This document shows, in pieces, positions 53,873 to 64,000 of a stretch of DNA of 64,000 nucleotides; the first letter of the stretch is position 1, and every line of letters begins with the position of its first letter. The stretch is from NCBI RefSeq assembly GCF_016612535.1, contig NZ_JAENXS010000002.1, positions 2,170,001 through 2,234,000 of the forward strand. Reading direction: 5' to 3'. Position numbers and translations under genes: made by a program. The notes under the pieces were generated by a model. It saw only the letters and a list, made by a program, of their open reading frames with translations, ran no database searches and was not told the DNA's origin. This DNA is from Bradyrhizobium diazoefficiens. GTDB taxonomy: Bacteria; Pseudomonadota; Alphaproteobacteria; Rhizobiales; Xanthobacteraceae.

Positions 53873-54751
53873 TCAAACTCGCTTGACGATGGGCCGGCCG
53901 AAGAGGCCGGCCGGTTTGACGACCAGGACGGAGATGATCAGCGCCAGCGCGATCGGGAGTTTCAGCTCATTGCCGACACCGGGGATGTAGGTACCCGCGA
54001 GGTTCTCGAAGATGCCAACCAGGAAGCCGCCGAGCACGGCGCCGAACGGGCTGGTCAGGCCGCCAACCACGGCAGAAGCGAAGCCGTAGATCAGCACGCC
54101 GCCCATCATGTTGGGCTCCAGGAACACGACCGGTGCGATCAGCATGCCGGCGATCGCGCCGATCGCGGTCGCCATGCCCCAGCCAAGCGCGATCATCCAG
54201 GAGGTGTTGATGCCGACCAGCCGGGCCGACTCAGGCAGCGAGGCCGCGGCCCGCATGGCGAGGCCGATCCTGGTGTACTGGAAGAAGAAGTAGAGACCGA
54301 GCAGCAGCAGCACGGTGACGCCGATCATGCCAGCCTGGTGGGTCGAGATCAGCTGGCTGCCGAGGAACGGCGAGGAGCCGAACGGGGTCGGGTACTGCTT
54401 GATGGTGAAGTCCCAGATCAGGCCGGCCGAGGAATTGATGATCGCAAACAGCGCGATGAAGCCGGCGACATTGGTCAGCACCGGCGCTTTCGCCAGCGGC
54501 TTGAACAGGATGCGCTCGATCGCGACGCCGCCGACGAAGGCGAAGACCAGCGTGATCACGAACGCGCCCCAATAGGGTACGCCCCACTGCATCAGCTGCC
54601 AGGAGACGAAGGTTGAGAACATCGCCATCTCGCCTTGCGAAAAGTTTAGATGGCCGATCGCCTGGTAAATCATGACCACGGCGAGCGCCATACAGGCGTA
54701 GATCGCGCCGGTGGCGATCCCAGCCAGGACCTGGTTGACTAATAGTTGCAT
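53873..54751 (-). CDS. livH: branched-chain amino acid type ABC permease LivH
   Basis: A 292-residue permease: IATGAIYACMALAVVMIYQA, HLNFSQGEMAMFSTFVSWQL, RIGLAMRAAASLPESARLVG (cytoplasmic EAA-like loop), GGLTSPFGAVLGGFLVGIFE. The start MQLLVNQVLAGIA at 54751 fits family length. It is 221 bp downstream of livF, a gap holding a dispersed repeat. Confidence 0.93.
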   Translation of the reverse strand: MQLLVNQVLAGIATGAIYACMALAVVMIYQAIGHLNFSQGEMAMFSTFVSWQLMQWGVPYWGAFVITLVFAFVGGVAIERILFKPLAKAPVLTNVAGFIALFAIINSSAGLIWDFTIKQYPTPFGSSPFLGSQLISTHQAGMIGVTVLLLLGLYFFFQYTRIGLAMRAAASLPESARLVGINTSWMIALGWGMATAIGAIAGMLIAPVVFLEPNMMGGVLIYGFASAVVGGLTSPFGAVLGGFLVGIFENLAGTYIPGVGNELKLPIALALIISVLVVKPAGLFGRPIVKRV

Positions 54752-54787
54752 CGTCCTGGCTCCTAAAGCGTGACGGATTCTAAGGTC

Positions 54788-54810
54788 GACCTCTCCCATG
54801 AGGAGAGGTC
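54788..54810. repeat. short intergenic palindrome, dispersed-repeat type
   Basis: GACCTCTCC-CATGA-GGAGAGGTC, perfect 9-bp arms. The surrounding text (CCCTCACCCG, GATGCTTCGCATCG) is of the kind repeated in many Bradyrhizobium intergenic gaps. Here it separates livH from livF and may affect message stability. Confidence 0.6.
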
Positions 54811-54972
54811 GCGCCGCAGGCCCAAATTAGGGGATGAGGTCTCCCAGTAGAGCTGCGGCCCCTCACCCGATTTGCACCGGACGATGCTTCGCATCGCCAG
54901 GCGCAGATCCGCCTCTTCCCGCTGAGAAAAAGTGGACCGAGTGCGCAGACAGATCGATTCCATCATCGCTCC

Positions 54973-55682
54973 TCAGTAGCCCAGATAGGATTTGCGGATT
55001 TCTTCGTTGTTCGCGATGTCCTTGGCATTGCCCGACATCACGATACGGCCGGTCTCGATCACATAGGCCTGGTCGGCGAGCTCGAGCGCGAGCTGGGCGT
55101 TCTGTTCGACTACCAGGATCGACACCTTGTCCTCGCGGTTGATCTTGCCGAGAATGCCGAACAGGTCGCGCACCACCAGCGGCGCAAGTCCGAAGGACGG
55201 CTCGTCCAGCAGCATCAGTCGCGGCCGCAGCATCAGGGCGCGGGCGACCGCGAGCATCTGCTGCTCGCCGCCGGAGAGCGTGCCGGCCTGCTGGGTATGC
55301 CGCTGCTTCAGCACCGGGAAATACGCATACATGCGCTCGATGTCCGAGACGATGCCGGCATTGTCCTTGCGGGCGATGGCGCCGAGCTGCAGGTTTTCCT
55401 CCACCGTCATGGTGGTGAAGGTGCCGCGGCCCTGCGGCACATGGGCGATGCCGAACCGCACGATGCTTTCGGTCGAGCGGTTGTTCAGCGGCTTGCCGTC
55501 GAACTCGATGCCGCCGGTGGAGCGTACCATGTTGCAGATCGCGCGCAGCGTCGTGGTCTTGCCGGCGCCGTTGGCGCCAAGCAGCGTCGTCAACGAGCCC
55601 TCGCTGAGCGAGAAGGAGAGGCCGTGGAGCGCCTGGACCTGGCCGTAATAGGCGCGCAGGTCCTTGACGTTGAGCAGCGTCG

Positions 55683-55686
<4 letters not shown>
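54973..55686 (-). CDS. livF: ABC transporter ATPase LivF
   Basis: A 237-residue ATPase: Walker A LLGANGAGKTTTLRAI, Q-loop region HVPQGRGTFTTMTVEENL, signature LSGGEQQMLAVARAL, Walker B LMLLDEPSFGLAP, H-loop residue replaced by the LivF-typical VVEQN. Its ATG overlaps the livG stop (ATGA). Confidence 0.95.
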
Positions 55687-56477
<791 letters not shown>

Positions 56478-56646
56478 GAAACGCGCCTTCGCTCCTGCCG
56501 ACAAAGCCGACCAAGACGATCGCCCACCTCGCGTCCGCCCAACAAAAACGTTCTTCTTGCAATGCAACGCTTGCCCTCCCCACATTGTCCTCTTCACGCC
56601 CAAGTGGCGATCGGCAGTAGCTCCATTTGCGCCCTGGCGCAGCCGA

Positions 56647-59600
56647 TCACGCGACTAACGGCTTCGCGGACTTGATAGCCGCGCGTTCCTTCTCGACCTG
56701 CGCGACGTGCCGTTCGCGCACATGGCCGTAGCCGCGGATTTTCTCCGGCAACGATGCCAGCGCGACCGCCCTATCGACGGTTTCCTTGCCGAGCGTCACG
56801 ATCAGCGTCTCGATCTCCGCCTCGTAGTCCGCAAGCAGGCGCAGTGCGAGTTTCCGCTCAGTGTTATTCCGGAACGGATCGAGCACCGTGCCACGCAGCC
56901 GCCTAAACCTCTTCAGCAGACGGAAAGCGGTCATCAGCCAAGGCCCAACCTCTTTCTTGTACGCACGGCCGTTCTGGTCGACGCCACCGAACGGCCATGC
57001 ACCGACGTTGAAGCGAATTTTGTAGTTGCCCTCGAAGGTCGCCTGCAGCTCCTTCCTGAAGGTGCCCGACGAGAAGAGTCGCGCGACCTCGAACTCGTCC
57101 TTGATCGCGAGCAGCTTGAAGTAGTAGCGCGCAACCGCGGTGCTAAAACGATCGTCAAGCCCGCGGCCTTTTTCCGCAGCAATGGCGCGATCCACCAGCG
57201 CCTTGTAACGCTGCGCATAGGTGGTGTCCTGATAGTCGGCGAGATAGGCCATCGAACGTTCAACGATGGCGTTGCTCGACATATCGATGCGCTTCGGCGG
57301 CTGCCAGCTCGCATTCACGGCGGCCTTCTCGACAGCGTGGGGATTGACGGCGGCGCGCCGACCCCACAGGAAACTTCTCTTGTTGAAGTCGACTTGCACG
57401 TTGTTGAGCTCGATTGCCTTCGTGATCGACCTCAGCGACAGCGGTACATATCCCATCTGCCAGGCCACGCCGAGCATGAACATATTGGCGGCAAGCGTGT
57501 CACCCATCAGACCGGCCCCGATGCGCAGCCCTTCGATCGCCAGCAGATTGCCGCCGCCGCAGCGATCCCGTATCCGCTGAATCAGTGCTCCCTGATCCAT
57601 GTGCCAGTCCGGGTTTCGGGAGAAGTCGGTTGTCGGCACGAGATCGCTCGCGACTACGACCCGACTTTGCCCCGGCTTCAAGCGGGCGAGAGCCTCAGCG
57701 CCTGCCGTGACCACGAGATCGCAGCCGATCACCACGTCGGCCTCTGCATCCGCTATGCGGGTCGCGTGCAACTGCTCGGCCGCCGGCGCGACACGGACAT
57801 GCGACATCACCGCTCCGTATTTTTGCGCAAGCCCCGTCACGTCAAGAACCGAAACAGCGAGGCCTTCAACATGAGCTGCCATGCCGAGAACCTGGCCGAC
57901 GGTGACGACGCCAGTACCGCCCACGCCGGTGAGAAGTATCGAATGACCGCGTGTGAGTTGAGGGATTCTCGGCATCGGCGGGTCCGGAAAATTGACGTCG
58001 CTGAAGCCGTCCTTCCTGGCCTTTCGCAGAGATCCTCCGTACACGGTCACGAAGCTTGGACAAAAGCCCTCGATGCAACTGAAGTCCTTGTTGCAGGAAC
58101 TCTGATTGATCTTGCGCCTTCGGCCGAATTCGGTCTCGAGCGGTTCAATCGACATGCAGTTCGATACTTTCGAACAATCGCCGCAGCCTTCGCATACCGC
58201 CGCATTGATGAAACTGCGCTTGGCGGGATCGGCCCACTTGCCACGCTTGCGCAGGCGGCGTCTTTCCGTAGCGCAGGGCTGGTCGTAAACGATAATTGAG
58301 ACGCCTTCCGTCTCGCGGCAGTGCCGCATCACCGCGTCAAGATCGGTTCGCGGCAAGAGTGATACACCAACAGGCAAGCCCATATTGCCGTATCTATCGA
58401 GGTCGTCGGTCAGAACGAAAATCGCTTTGGCTCCCTCGGCCGTCAGTTCTGTGACGATTTGATGAACCGAGAGCTCGCCATCGATCGGCTGGCCGCCTGT
58501 CATCGAAACGAAGCCGTTGGCGAGAATCTTGTACGTGATGTTCGCCTTTGCGGCGATTGACTGCCTGATCGCGAGAAAGCCCGAATGGAAGTATGTGCCG
58601 TCACCAATGTTGGCGAATACGTGCTTTTCGTCCGTGAACTTGTGCTGGCCCAGCCAGTGGACGCCCTCCGCCCCCATCTGCGCGAAAATCGGCAATGTCT
58701 TGGCCGGATCGCTGTACGCGGCCATGCCATGACAACCGATGCCGGCGATCGCCCGCGAGCCGTCCGGCACCTGGGTCGAGCGATTGTGCGGGCAACCGGA
58801 ACAGAAGCCGGGGCTGCGATTGGGGGTGCCGGGATCGGTCGGCGCCCCACGTTCTGCCGCGGGCGGCTTCGGCAGGATGTTCGAGAGATCGCGATTCAGC
58901 TTGCACAATTGCACAAAGATCGCGCGACTGATCGATGCCGACGAAAGCTCGCCCCAGCCTTGCAGGATCACCTCTCCGCGCTCCGGTGCGAAGGCCTGCG
59001 CGTTGTCATACTTGCCGACAATCCGAGGGCGATTCGGAAGGGCCAGGTCATACAAAATGGCCTTCAACTGATCTTCGAGAATGCCGCGCTTTTCCTCGAC
59101 CACGAGAATTGCATCGAGCCCTGCGGCAAACTCGCGAATGAATTCGGGATCGAGCGGCCAGGTCATGCCGACCTTGCCAACACGAATGCCCAGTTGCATC
59201 TGACGGTCTTCGCTGAGATCAAGGCCGGCCAACGACTGCATCACGTCCTGGAACGACTTGCCCGCAGACAGGATGCCCAACCGGGCATCGCGCACCTCTC
59301 GAACCACATAGTTCAAATGGTTCGCGCGCGCATAGGCGATCGCCGCCGGCAGCCGGTGATTGACGAGCCTCTCCTCCCCGACCAGCGGCGGATCGAAGAC
59401 GCGCAGGTTGCGGCCTTCGGGCCCAAGTTCCGGCGCTTGCGGAATGTCGGGCATTGTGATCGTGGGCGCATCGGCCCCGACATAGACAGACCCGCCGCCC
59501 TCCACGACGTCGTTATGCACTTTGAAGCCCACGGCGCAGCCCGAGAAGCGGCTCAGCGCGATCCCATGCAACCCAAGCTCCAACAGTTCCTGGGTATTGG

Positions 59601-60132
59601 AGGGATAGAGCAAAGGCATGCCCGTGGCGATGAAGATCGGGTCCGAAAAATTATAGACGGTAGACGACTTGACGCCATGATCGTCGCCCGCGATCGCGAG
59701 AACGCCGCCGTTCTTGCTCGCGCCGGCCACGCCCAGATGACGTAAGGCGTCCGTGCTGCGGTCCGTGCCCGGCCCTTTGCCGTACCAGATCGAGAACACG
59801 CCATCGACCTTGGCGCCCGGGATCTGACCGACATACTGCGCGCCCCAAACGGCCGTCGCGGCAAGGTCTTCGTTGATGCCTGGCATGAAGTGGATGTTGT
59901 GCCGCTCCAGCAGGTTTTTCTGCGCCCACAGCTCCATGTCGTAGCGACCAAGCGGAGAACCGCGATAGCCCGAGATGAATCCCCCCGTGTTCAATCCAGC
60001 CGCCTTGTCGCGGATCGCCTGCTGGATCGGCAGCCGCGTCAAGGCCTGCGTGCCGGTGAGGTAAATCCAGCCGTCCTGAACATTGAACTTATCGTCGAGC
60101 GTGACGTCGGCTCGGAAAACAGGGGTATTCAT
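56647..60132 (-). CDS. indolepyruvate ferredoxin oxidoreductase, fused alpha-gamma type
   Basis: A 1161-residue thiamine-diphosphate enzyme that decarboxylates arylpyruvates or branched 2-oxo acids to acyl-CoA with ferredoxin. N-terminal TPP domains: LTGTQALTRLPIQQAIRD, FISGYRGSPLGRYD, IGDGTYFHSGFLAIRQS. Iron-sulfur cysteines: FCSGCPHN, VCEGCGDCSKVSNC and CNKDFSCIEGFCPSF. C-terminal gamma domain: SILLTGVGGTGVVTVGQVLG. ATG at 60132 is used; TTG at 60138 is in frame. Shares strand with the leu genes, 121 bp after leuB. Confidence 0.93.
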   Translation of the reverse strand: MNTPVFRADVTLDDKFNVQDGWIYLTGTQALTRLPIQQAIRDKAAGLNTGGFISGYRGSPLGRYDMELWAQKNLLERHNIHFMPGINEDLAATAVWGAQYVGQIPGAKVDGVFSIWYGKGPGTDRSTDALRHLGVAGASKNGGVLAIAGDDHGVKSSTVYNFSDPIFIATGMPLLYPSNTQELLELGLHGIALSRFSGCAVGFKVHNDVVEGGGSVYVGADAPTITMPDIPQAPELGPEGRNLRVFDPPLVGEERLVNHRLPAAIAYARANHLNYVVREVRDARLGILSAGKSFQDVMQSLAGLDLSEDRQMQLGIRVGKVGMTWPLDPEFIREFAAGLDAILVVEEKRGILEDQLKAILYDLALPNRPRIVGKYDNAQAFAPERGEVILQGWGELSSASISRAIFVQLCKLNRDLSNILPKPPAAERGAPTDPGTPNRSPGFCSGCPHNRSTQVPDGSRAIAGIGCHGMAAYSDPAKTLPIFAQMGAEGVHWLGQHKFTDEKHVFANIGDGTYFHSGFLAIRQSIAAKANITYKILANGFVSMTGGQPIDGELSVHQIVTELTAEGAKAIFVLTDDLDRYGNMGLPVGVSLLPRTDLDAVMRHCRETEGVSIIVYDQPCATERRRLRKRGKWADPAKRSFINAAVCEGCGDCSKVSNCMSIEPLETEFGRRRKINQSSCNKDFSCIEGFCPSFVTVYGGSLRKARKDGFSDVNFPDPPMPRIPQLTRGHSILLTGVGGTGVVTVGQVLGMAAHVEGLAVSVLDVTGLAQKYGAVMSHVRVAPAAEQLHATRIADAEADVVIGCDLVVTAGAEALARLKPGQSRVVVASDLVPTTDFSRNPDWHMDQGALIQRIRDRCGGGNLLAIEGLRIGAGLMGDTLAANMFMLGVAWQMGYVPLSLRSITKAIELNNVQVDFNKRSFLWGRRAAVNPHAVEKAAVNASWQPPKRIDMSSNAIVERSMAYLADYQDTTYAQRYKALVDRAIAAEKGRGLDDRFSTAVARYYFKLLAIKDEFEVARLFSSGTFRKELQATFEGNYKIRFNVGAWPFGGVDQNGRAYKKEVGPWLMTAFRLLKRFRRLRGTVLDPFRNNTERKLALRLLADYEAEIETLIVTLGKETVDRAVALASLPEKIRGYGHVRERHVAQVEKERAAIKSAKPLVA

Positions 60133-60253
60133 TGTCAACTATCCGCTACGTCTCGATATCCATAGGGCCAGCTCCGCACCACTTCGACCGCCCAGCGGCA
60201 ACGCTGCCGTGGAAAGAGCCAGCTTCGAATGCGAGAAACGACAGGCATCTCGA

Positions 60254-61369
60254 TCAATTCAAGAGAGCCGTCAGTTTCGACGCCACGGCATCTCCCATTT
60301 CCGCAGTCGAGAGATGCCTGCTGCCGTTGGCGATGTCCGCCGTCCGGGCTCCGGATGCTACCGCGTCCGAAATCGCCCGTTCGATCAGATCAGCTTCTTT
60401 TCCCATGCCGAACGAGAAGCGAAGCATCATGGCGACACTCAGGATGGAGCCGATCGGATTTGCCAGCTCCTTGCCGGCGATGTCGGGCGCGCTCCCGTGC
60501 ACCGGCTCGTAGAGGGCCGCGCGCCGTCCGTCGTCCTCGACCGGCCCCAGCGAGGCCGATGGCAACATGCCCAGAGAGCCGGTGGCCATCGCGGCGCAAT
60601 CGGACAGAATATCGCCGAATAAATTGTCGGTCACGATGACGTCGAATTGAGCCGGTGCACGCACCAACTGCATGGCACAATTATCTGCAAGCATGTGGGT
60701 CAGTTCCAAGTCGGCATAGTCGGCATCGTGAACCGCCTGGACCTCCTCGCGCCAGAGCCTGCCTGCCTCCATCACGTTCTCTTTGGCAACCGAGCAGACC
60801 CGCCCCTTTCTCGTACGCGCAAGCTCAAATGCGACGTGAGCAACGCGCCGAATTTGGGTTGATGTATAGGCATGTGTGTTGACGCCGCGGCGTTCACCGT
60901 CGGGAAGCGTTTCGATACCGCGAGGCTCGCCAAAATACACGCCGCCGACGAGCTCTCGGACGATCACCATATCGAGGCCCTCGAGCACACGTTGCTTGAG
61001 CGAGGAGGCCTCATAGAGCGCCGGCATGACCTTGACCGGTCGCAGGTTCGCGAACAGATTGAAGTCGCGTCGCACGACCAGGAGGCTGCCGGCCTTGCGG
61101 GCCTGCGCAGGAATCGCATCGAAAGCGGGTCCGCCGGTCGCACCGAACAGAATAGCATCGGCGTCGCGCATCGCGCGACGCGTCAAGTCCGGCAGCACCT
61201 CGCCGTGCGCCTTGTACGCGTCTACGCCATAGTCGACGTCCACCAATTTCACTGGAAGCGACCGCTTTTCGGCGACCAGTTCGAGAATTCGACGACCCTG
61301 GGCGGTAACCTCGAGCCCGATTCCGTCTCCGCCGATCACTGCGACGCTGCGAATGTCGGGGCGTGTCAC
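60254..61369 (-). CDS. leuB: 3-isopropylmalate dehydrogenase-like enzyme
   Basis: A 371-residue beta-decarboxylating dehydrogenase: VAVIGGDGIGLEVTAQGRRI, NLRPVKVMPAL, VIVRELVGGVYFGEPRG (Tyr of the active site), VTDNLFGDILSDCAAMATGS (metal Asp) and EPVHGSAPDIAGKELANPIG (NAD). The start is GTG, overlapping the leuD stop as GTGA. All catalytic blocks are intact. In this context it could act in leucine synthesis or on a related malate; no leuA is in the window. Confidence 0.9.
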   Translation of the reverse strand: MTRPDIRSVAVIGGDGIGLEVTAQGRRILELVAEKRSLPVKLVDVDYGVDAYKAHGEVLPDLTRRAMRDADAILFGATGGPAFDAIPAQARKAGSLLVVRRDFNLFANLRPVKVMPALYEASSLKQRVLEGLDMVIVRELVGGVYFGEPRGIETLPDGERRGVNTHAYTSTQIRRVAHVAFELARTRKGRVCSVAKENVMEAGRLWREEVQAVHDADYADLELTHMLADNCAMQLVRAPAQFDVIVTDNLFGDILSDCAAMATGSLGMLPSASLGPVEDDGRRAALYEPVHGSAPDIAGKELANPIGSILSVAMMLRFSFGMGKEADLIERAISDAVASGARTADIANGSRHLSTAEMGDAVASKLTALLN

Positions 61370-62001
61370 GACCGCACCTCGGCGATCTCATAGACCCACG
61401 GCCGACGCATGCGATCGCGTTCCTGATGCGCAGCGATCACGGCTTCACGTTTGAGCGTGATTCCGATGTCATCCAATCCTTCGAGCAGAGCCTCTCGTCG
61501 CAATCCTGGAATTTCGAAGGCATGTTCCTTCCCCCGAGGCGATACGACCCGTTGACGCTCAAGATCGACCGTCACGACCGCCCGTCCCGCATCCGGTTCC
61601 AGCTCGGACGCAATCTCCTCAATGGCGCTGCGCGCGAGCGCAACCGGCAGCACGCCGTTTTGAAAGCAATTGTTGTAGAAGATTTCGCCGAAGCTCGGCG
61701 CCAGCACAGCCTTCAGACCGATTTGCATCATGGCCCAAACCGCTCCCTCGCGAGAGGACCCGCAGCCGAAGTTCGCGCCCGCCAGCAGAATCTCGGATCC
61801 GCGATAAGGTGACTGGTTGAGAACAAACTCGGGATTCTCCGATCCGTCGGGCAAATAGCGCAATGCGCCAAAGCACCAGCGGCCCAGTTCGCTATGATCG
61901 GTCATGCCGACAAGCTTCTCGATCCGAATGATGACATCGGTGTCAATGTTGTCACTCAGAAGCGGAGCTGCCGTCGCCGACAGAACCCGAAACGGCTTCA
62001 T
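61366..62001 (-). CDS. leuD: 3-isopropylmalate dehydratase small subunit
   Basis: A 211-residue swivel subunit: PLLSDNIDTDVIIRIEKLVG, GANFGCGSSREGAVWAM, IFYNNCFQNGVLPV. The start MKPFRVLSATAAPLL at 62001 is one base after the leuC stop. Full family length. Pairs with LeuC to isomerise 2- to 3-isopropylmalate or a related citraconate-type substrate. Confidence 0.92.
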   Translation of the reverse strand: MKPFRVLSATAAPLLSDNIDTDVIIRIEKLVGMTDHSELGRWCFGALRYLPDGSENPEFVLNQSPYRGSEILLAGANFGCGSSREGAVWAMMQIGLKAVLAPSFGEIFYNNCFQNGVLPVALARSAIEEIASELEPDAGRAVVTVDLERQRVVSPRGKEHAFEIPGLRREALLEGLDDIGITLKREAVIAAHQERDRMRRPWVYEIAEVRS

Positions 62002-62002
62002 G

Positions 62003-63406
62003 CTAGACTCCGAGGCTGCGCACGTCTGCGATATGCCCGGCGATGGCGGCAGCCACCGCCATCGCCGGACTCGCGAGATGGGTGCGAGCCCCCGGTCCCT
62101 GACGGCCGACGAAGTTTCGGTTTGAGGTCGAGACCGATCGCTGACCGGCCGGAATCGTCTCGCCATTCGCCGCAAGGCACATTGAGCAGCCAGGCTCCCG
62201 CCATTCGAAGCCGGCTTCGGTGAACACACGGTGAAGCCCTTCGGCCTCGGCTTGCCGCTTGATAGCCTCTGAACCCGGCACGACCCAGGCACGCACGGTC
62301 GGCGCGACCCGGCGTCCGCGGGCGATCTCGGCTGCCGAGCGTAGGTCGGATATGCGACTGTTGGTACAAGAGCCGATGAAAACCCAATCCACGGGCGTAC
62401 CCGCAATCGGCTTACCGGGCTCAAGCCCCATATAGGCCAGCGCTGCGATCGCAGCAGTTCGCTTGCTGGTTTGGGCCATGGCGCCGGGATCAGGAATTAC
62501 GCCGTCGATCGGCAGCACCTGTTCGGGACTTGTACCCCAGGTCACATGCGGCGCGATGCGGCCAACGTCGATCTCGACCTCTCGATCAAACTCCGCATCA
62601 ACATCTGACGTGAGAGTGCGCCAATAGCCGAGTGCGCGATCCCAAAGCTCCCCGCTCGGCGCGAATCTGCGCTCCTTCAGATACGCGAAGGTTGTGTCGT
62701 CCGGCGCGACCATTCCCATCTTCGCACCCAGTTCGATCGATAGATTGCAGATCGTCAGCCGACCCTCGATGCCCATGTTGCGGATCGCACTGCCTGCATA
62801 CTCTACGGCATAGCCGTTGCCTCCGGCGGCCCCGATCGTTCCGATCAGATGCAGGATGAGGTCCTTCGACGTCACCCCGGGACCCATGGCCCCCTCGAAG
62901 CAGACGCGCATCGTCTTCGGTCGCGGCTGCACCAATGTTTGCGTCGCAAGCACGTGAATGAGCTCCGTCGACCCAATTCCGAACGCCAGGGCTCCCATCG
63001 CGCCCTGCGTACAGGTGTGGCTATCACCGCAAACGAGAAGGACACCCGGCAATGTCAGTCCAAGCTCGGGTCCGATGACGTGGACGATACCCTGCCCAGG
63101 CTCACCGACATCGAACATGCGCACACCGGCCGCACGAGCCCCTGCACGCAGGCCGTCGAGGAGGCGAACGCCGGTTTCCGTCGTACCGGCGCGCCCCTGT
63201 GCACTCGAAATGGCATGGTCGGCCGTTGCGAAGGTTAGCTCGGGATTGCGGATGCGCAGTCCTCGCTGGTGCACGTCGCGCATCGCCGCAGGTCCTCCGA
63301 GATCGTGCATCATGTGACGGTCGATGTGCAACAGGAAGAAGTTGTCGCCAAGATCGGCGACGACGTGATCGTCCCATATCTTCTGGAACATGGCTCTGCC
63401 AGCCAT
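62003..63406 (-). CDS. leuC: 3-isopropylmalate dehydratase large subunit
   Basis: A 467-residue aconitase-family subunit with the [4Fe-4S] cysteines in GSCTNSRISDLR and EPGCSMCLAANGE. LHIDRHMMHDLGGPAAM and VCGDSHTCTQGAMGALAFGI are also visible. AGGATCAGG precedes the ATG at 63406. Head of the leuC-leuD-leuB unit, whose genes overlap or abut. Confidence 0.92.
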   Translation of the reverse strand: MAGRAMFQKIWDDHVVADLGDNFFLLHIDRHMMHDLGGPAAMRDVHQRGLRIRNPELTFATADHAISSAQGRAGTTETGVRLLDGLRAGARAAGVRMFDVGEPGQGIVHVIGPELGLTLPGVLLVCGDSHTCTQGAMGALAFGIGSTELIHVLATQTLVQPRPKTMRVCFEGAMGPGVTSKDLILHLIGTIGAAGGNGYAVEYAGSAIRNMGIEGRLTICNLSIELGAKMGMVAPDDTTFAYLKERRFAPSGELWDRALGYWRTLTSDVDAEFDREVEIDVGRIAPHVTWGTSPEQVLPIDGVIPDPGAMAQTSKRTAAIAALAYMGLEPGKPIAGTPVDWVFIGSCTNSRISDLRSAAEIARGRRVAPTVRAWVVPGSEAIKRQAEAEGLHRVFTEAGFEWREPGCSMCLAANGETIPAGQRSVSTSNRNFVGRQGPGARTHLASPAMAVAAAIAGHIADVRSLGV

Positions 63407-63526
63407 CCTGATCCTACCCTCTTCCTGCTTGCCTATTGTCTCGCCAACCGGCGACCGCTTCTTCCGGGCCAGACACTAATGCTTCTGACCAAGTTTCACA
63501 TCCTTTGGCATGAGCCGAGGCCAAAC

Positions 63527-63540
63527 ATCACGTATGTGAT
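63527..63540. promoter_or_regulatory. palindrome in the leuC/enoyl-CoA hydratase divergent gap
   Basis: ATCAC-GTAT-GTGAT, a perfect 5-bp dyad about 120 bp from each divergent start. Operator candidate only. The rest of the 255-bp gap (63407-63661) shows no gene. Confidence 0.35.
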
Positions 63541-63661
63541 TATGCGGCCAAATCCGCAGATTGGATGCGGGCCTCGCAGACCTCGCACTCCATCGCGTTT
63601 ACCTCACCGACGCGGCGTGCCACGATGCGATCAGAATTTGTGGTGCAAAGAGAGCAAACGG

Positions 63662-64000
63662 ATGGCCTACGAGCAGATCAAGTACGAGGTCGAGGACCAG
63701 ATTCTCACGATCACGCTGAACCGGCCCGACAAGCTCAACACTTACACCTACGCCATGCAGTCCGAGCTCATCAGCGCATTCGATCGCGCCGACGAGGACG
63801 ACACCATCCGCGCCATCATTGTCACTGGCGCCGGGCGCGCCTTCTGCGCCGGCTCTGATCTGTCCGAAGGCAGCAAAACCTTCGATCAAGCCGCTCGGGC
63901 GGATCGCAAGACCGCGCCCCAGCTCCCGAACGGCGACGTGGAGTGGAGCCACGAAGCGGTGCGCGACGGCGGCGGCCGGCTAACGCTGCGCATCTTCAAG
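63662..64000 (+). CDS. enoyl-CoA hydratase/isomerase (3' end cut by window)
   Basis: 113 residues are visible. They begin MAYEQIKYEVEDQILTITLN and include NRPDKLNTYTYAMQSELISA, TGAGRAFCAGSDLSEGSKTF (oxyanion-hole region), ending at the window edge with LTLRIFK. Crotonase fold. GCAAACGG precedes the ATG. Divergent from leuC, so it may belong to a fatty-acid or ring-degradation unit continuing to the right. Confidence 0.88.
   Translation, partial: MAYEQIKYEVEDQILTITLNRPDKLNTYTYAMQSELISAFDRADEDDTIRAIIVTGAGRAFCAGSDLSEGSKTFDQAARADRKTAPQLPNGDVEWSHEAVRDGGGRLTLRIFK

Overview
The window looks like the chromosome of a Bradyrhizobium-type alphaproteobacterium. Evidence: a red-type (form IC) RuBisCO operon with its own cbbX activase and divergent cbbR, high-GC coding style, rhizobial tRNA-targeting integrase modules, and families of short dispersed palindromes typical of these genomes. 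The species cannot be named from sequence reading alone.

Layout. (1) 1-10978: a cut-off FIST-domain gene, then a Calvin-Benson-Bassham operon on the minus strand (transcription order cbbF-cbbP-cbbT-cbbA-cbbL-cbbS-cbbX-cbbE), with cbbR divergent. A hairpin with a U-rich tail separates cbbLS from cbbX-cbbE. (2) 10988-18099: small or regulatory genes, namely a TetR/MFS pair with two matching operators, a GlxA-type AraC regulator, a PAS/LuxR regulator, several tiny proteins, two dispersed palindromes and a VapBC-like toxin-antitoxin pair. (3) 18261-25379: a compact mobile island bounded by 47-bp copies of the 3' half of a tRNA-Pro(CGG). It carries a Vsr repair nuclease, a NotI-family restriction enzyme, a C5-cytosine methyltransferase, a ribbon-helix-helix protein, a serine resolvase, an HUH-type Rep-like nuclease, an excisionase-like protein and a tyrosine integrase. 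Both tRNA pieces lack their 5' half, so at least one further element was probably inserted to the right.

(4) 26105-48011: a catabolic region of visibly lower GC. One minus-strand unit (NMO-like flavoenzyme, acyl-CoA ligase, carotenoid/stilbene-cleaving oxygenase, class III CoA-transferase, double HxlR regulator) lies beside a BKACE-family enzyme and a periplasmic binding protein. The core is a divergent pair of operons read from a promoter region with two CCACGTGG palindromes. Rightward: class III extradiol dioxygenase, RidA, Rieske oxygenase alpha and beta, NADP oxidoreductase. Leftward: RraA, LigJ-like amidohydrolase, RidA, RraA, RraA, ferredoxin reductase. The gene set resembles gallate-type ring cleavage through oxalomesaconate to pyruvate and oxaloacetate, preceded by oxygenation of an unknown aromatic substrate. 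The two RidA proteins suggest that an imine or enamine intermediate is possible. This is the best candidate for an undescribed system.

(5) 48353-52615: two methyl-accepting chemotaxis proteins. (6) 52836-64000: core-like genes, namely a branched-chain amino acid type ABC transporter (livM, livH, livF, livG) without a binding protein, a fused indolepyruvate ferredoxin oxidoreductase, a leuC-leuD-leuB unit without leuA, and the start of an enoyl-CoA hydratase gene.

No CRISPR array, rRNA gene, intact tRNA gene or complete insertion sequence was seen.
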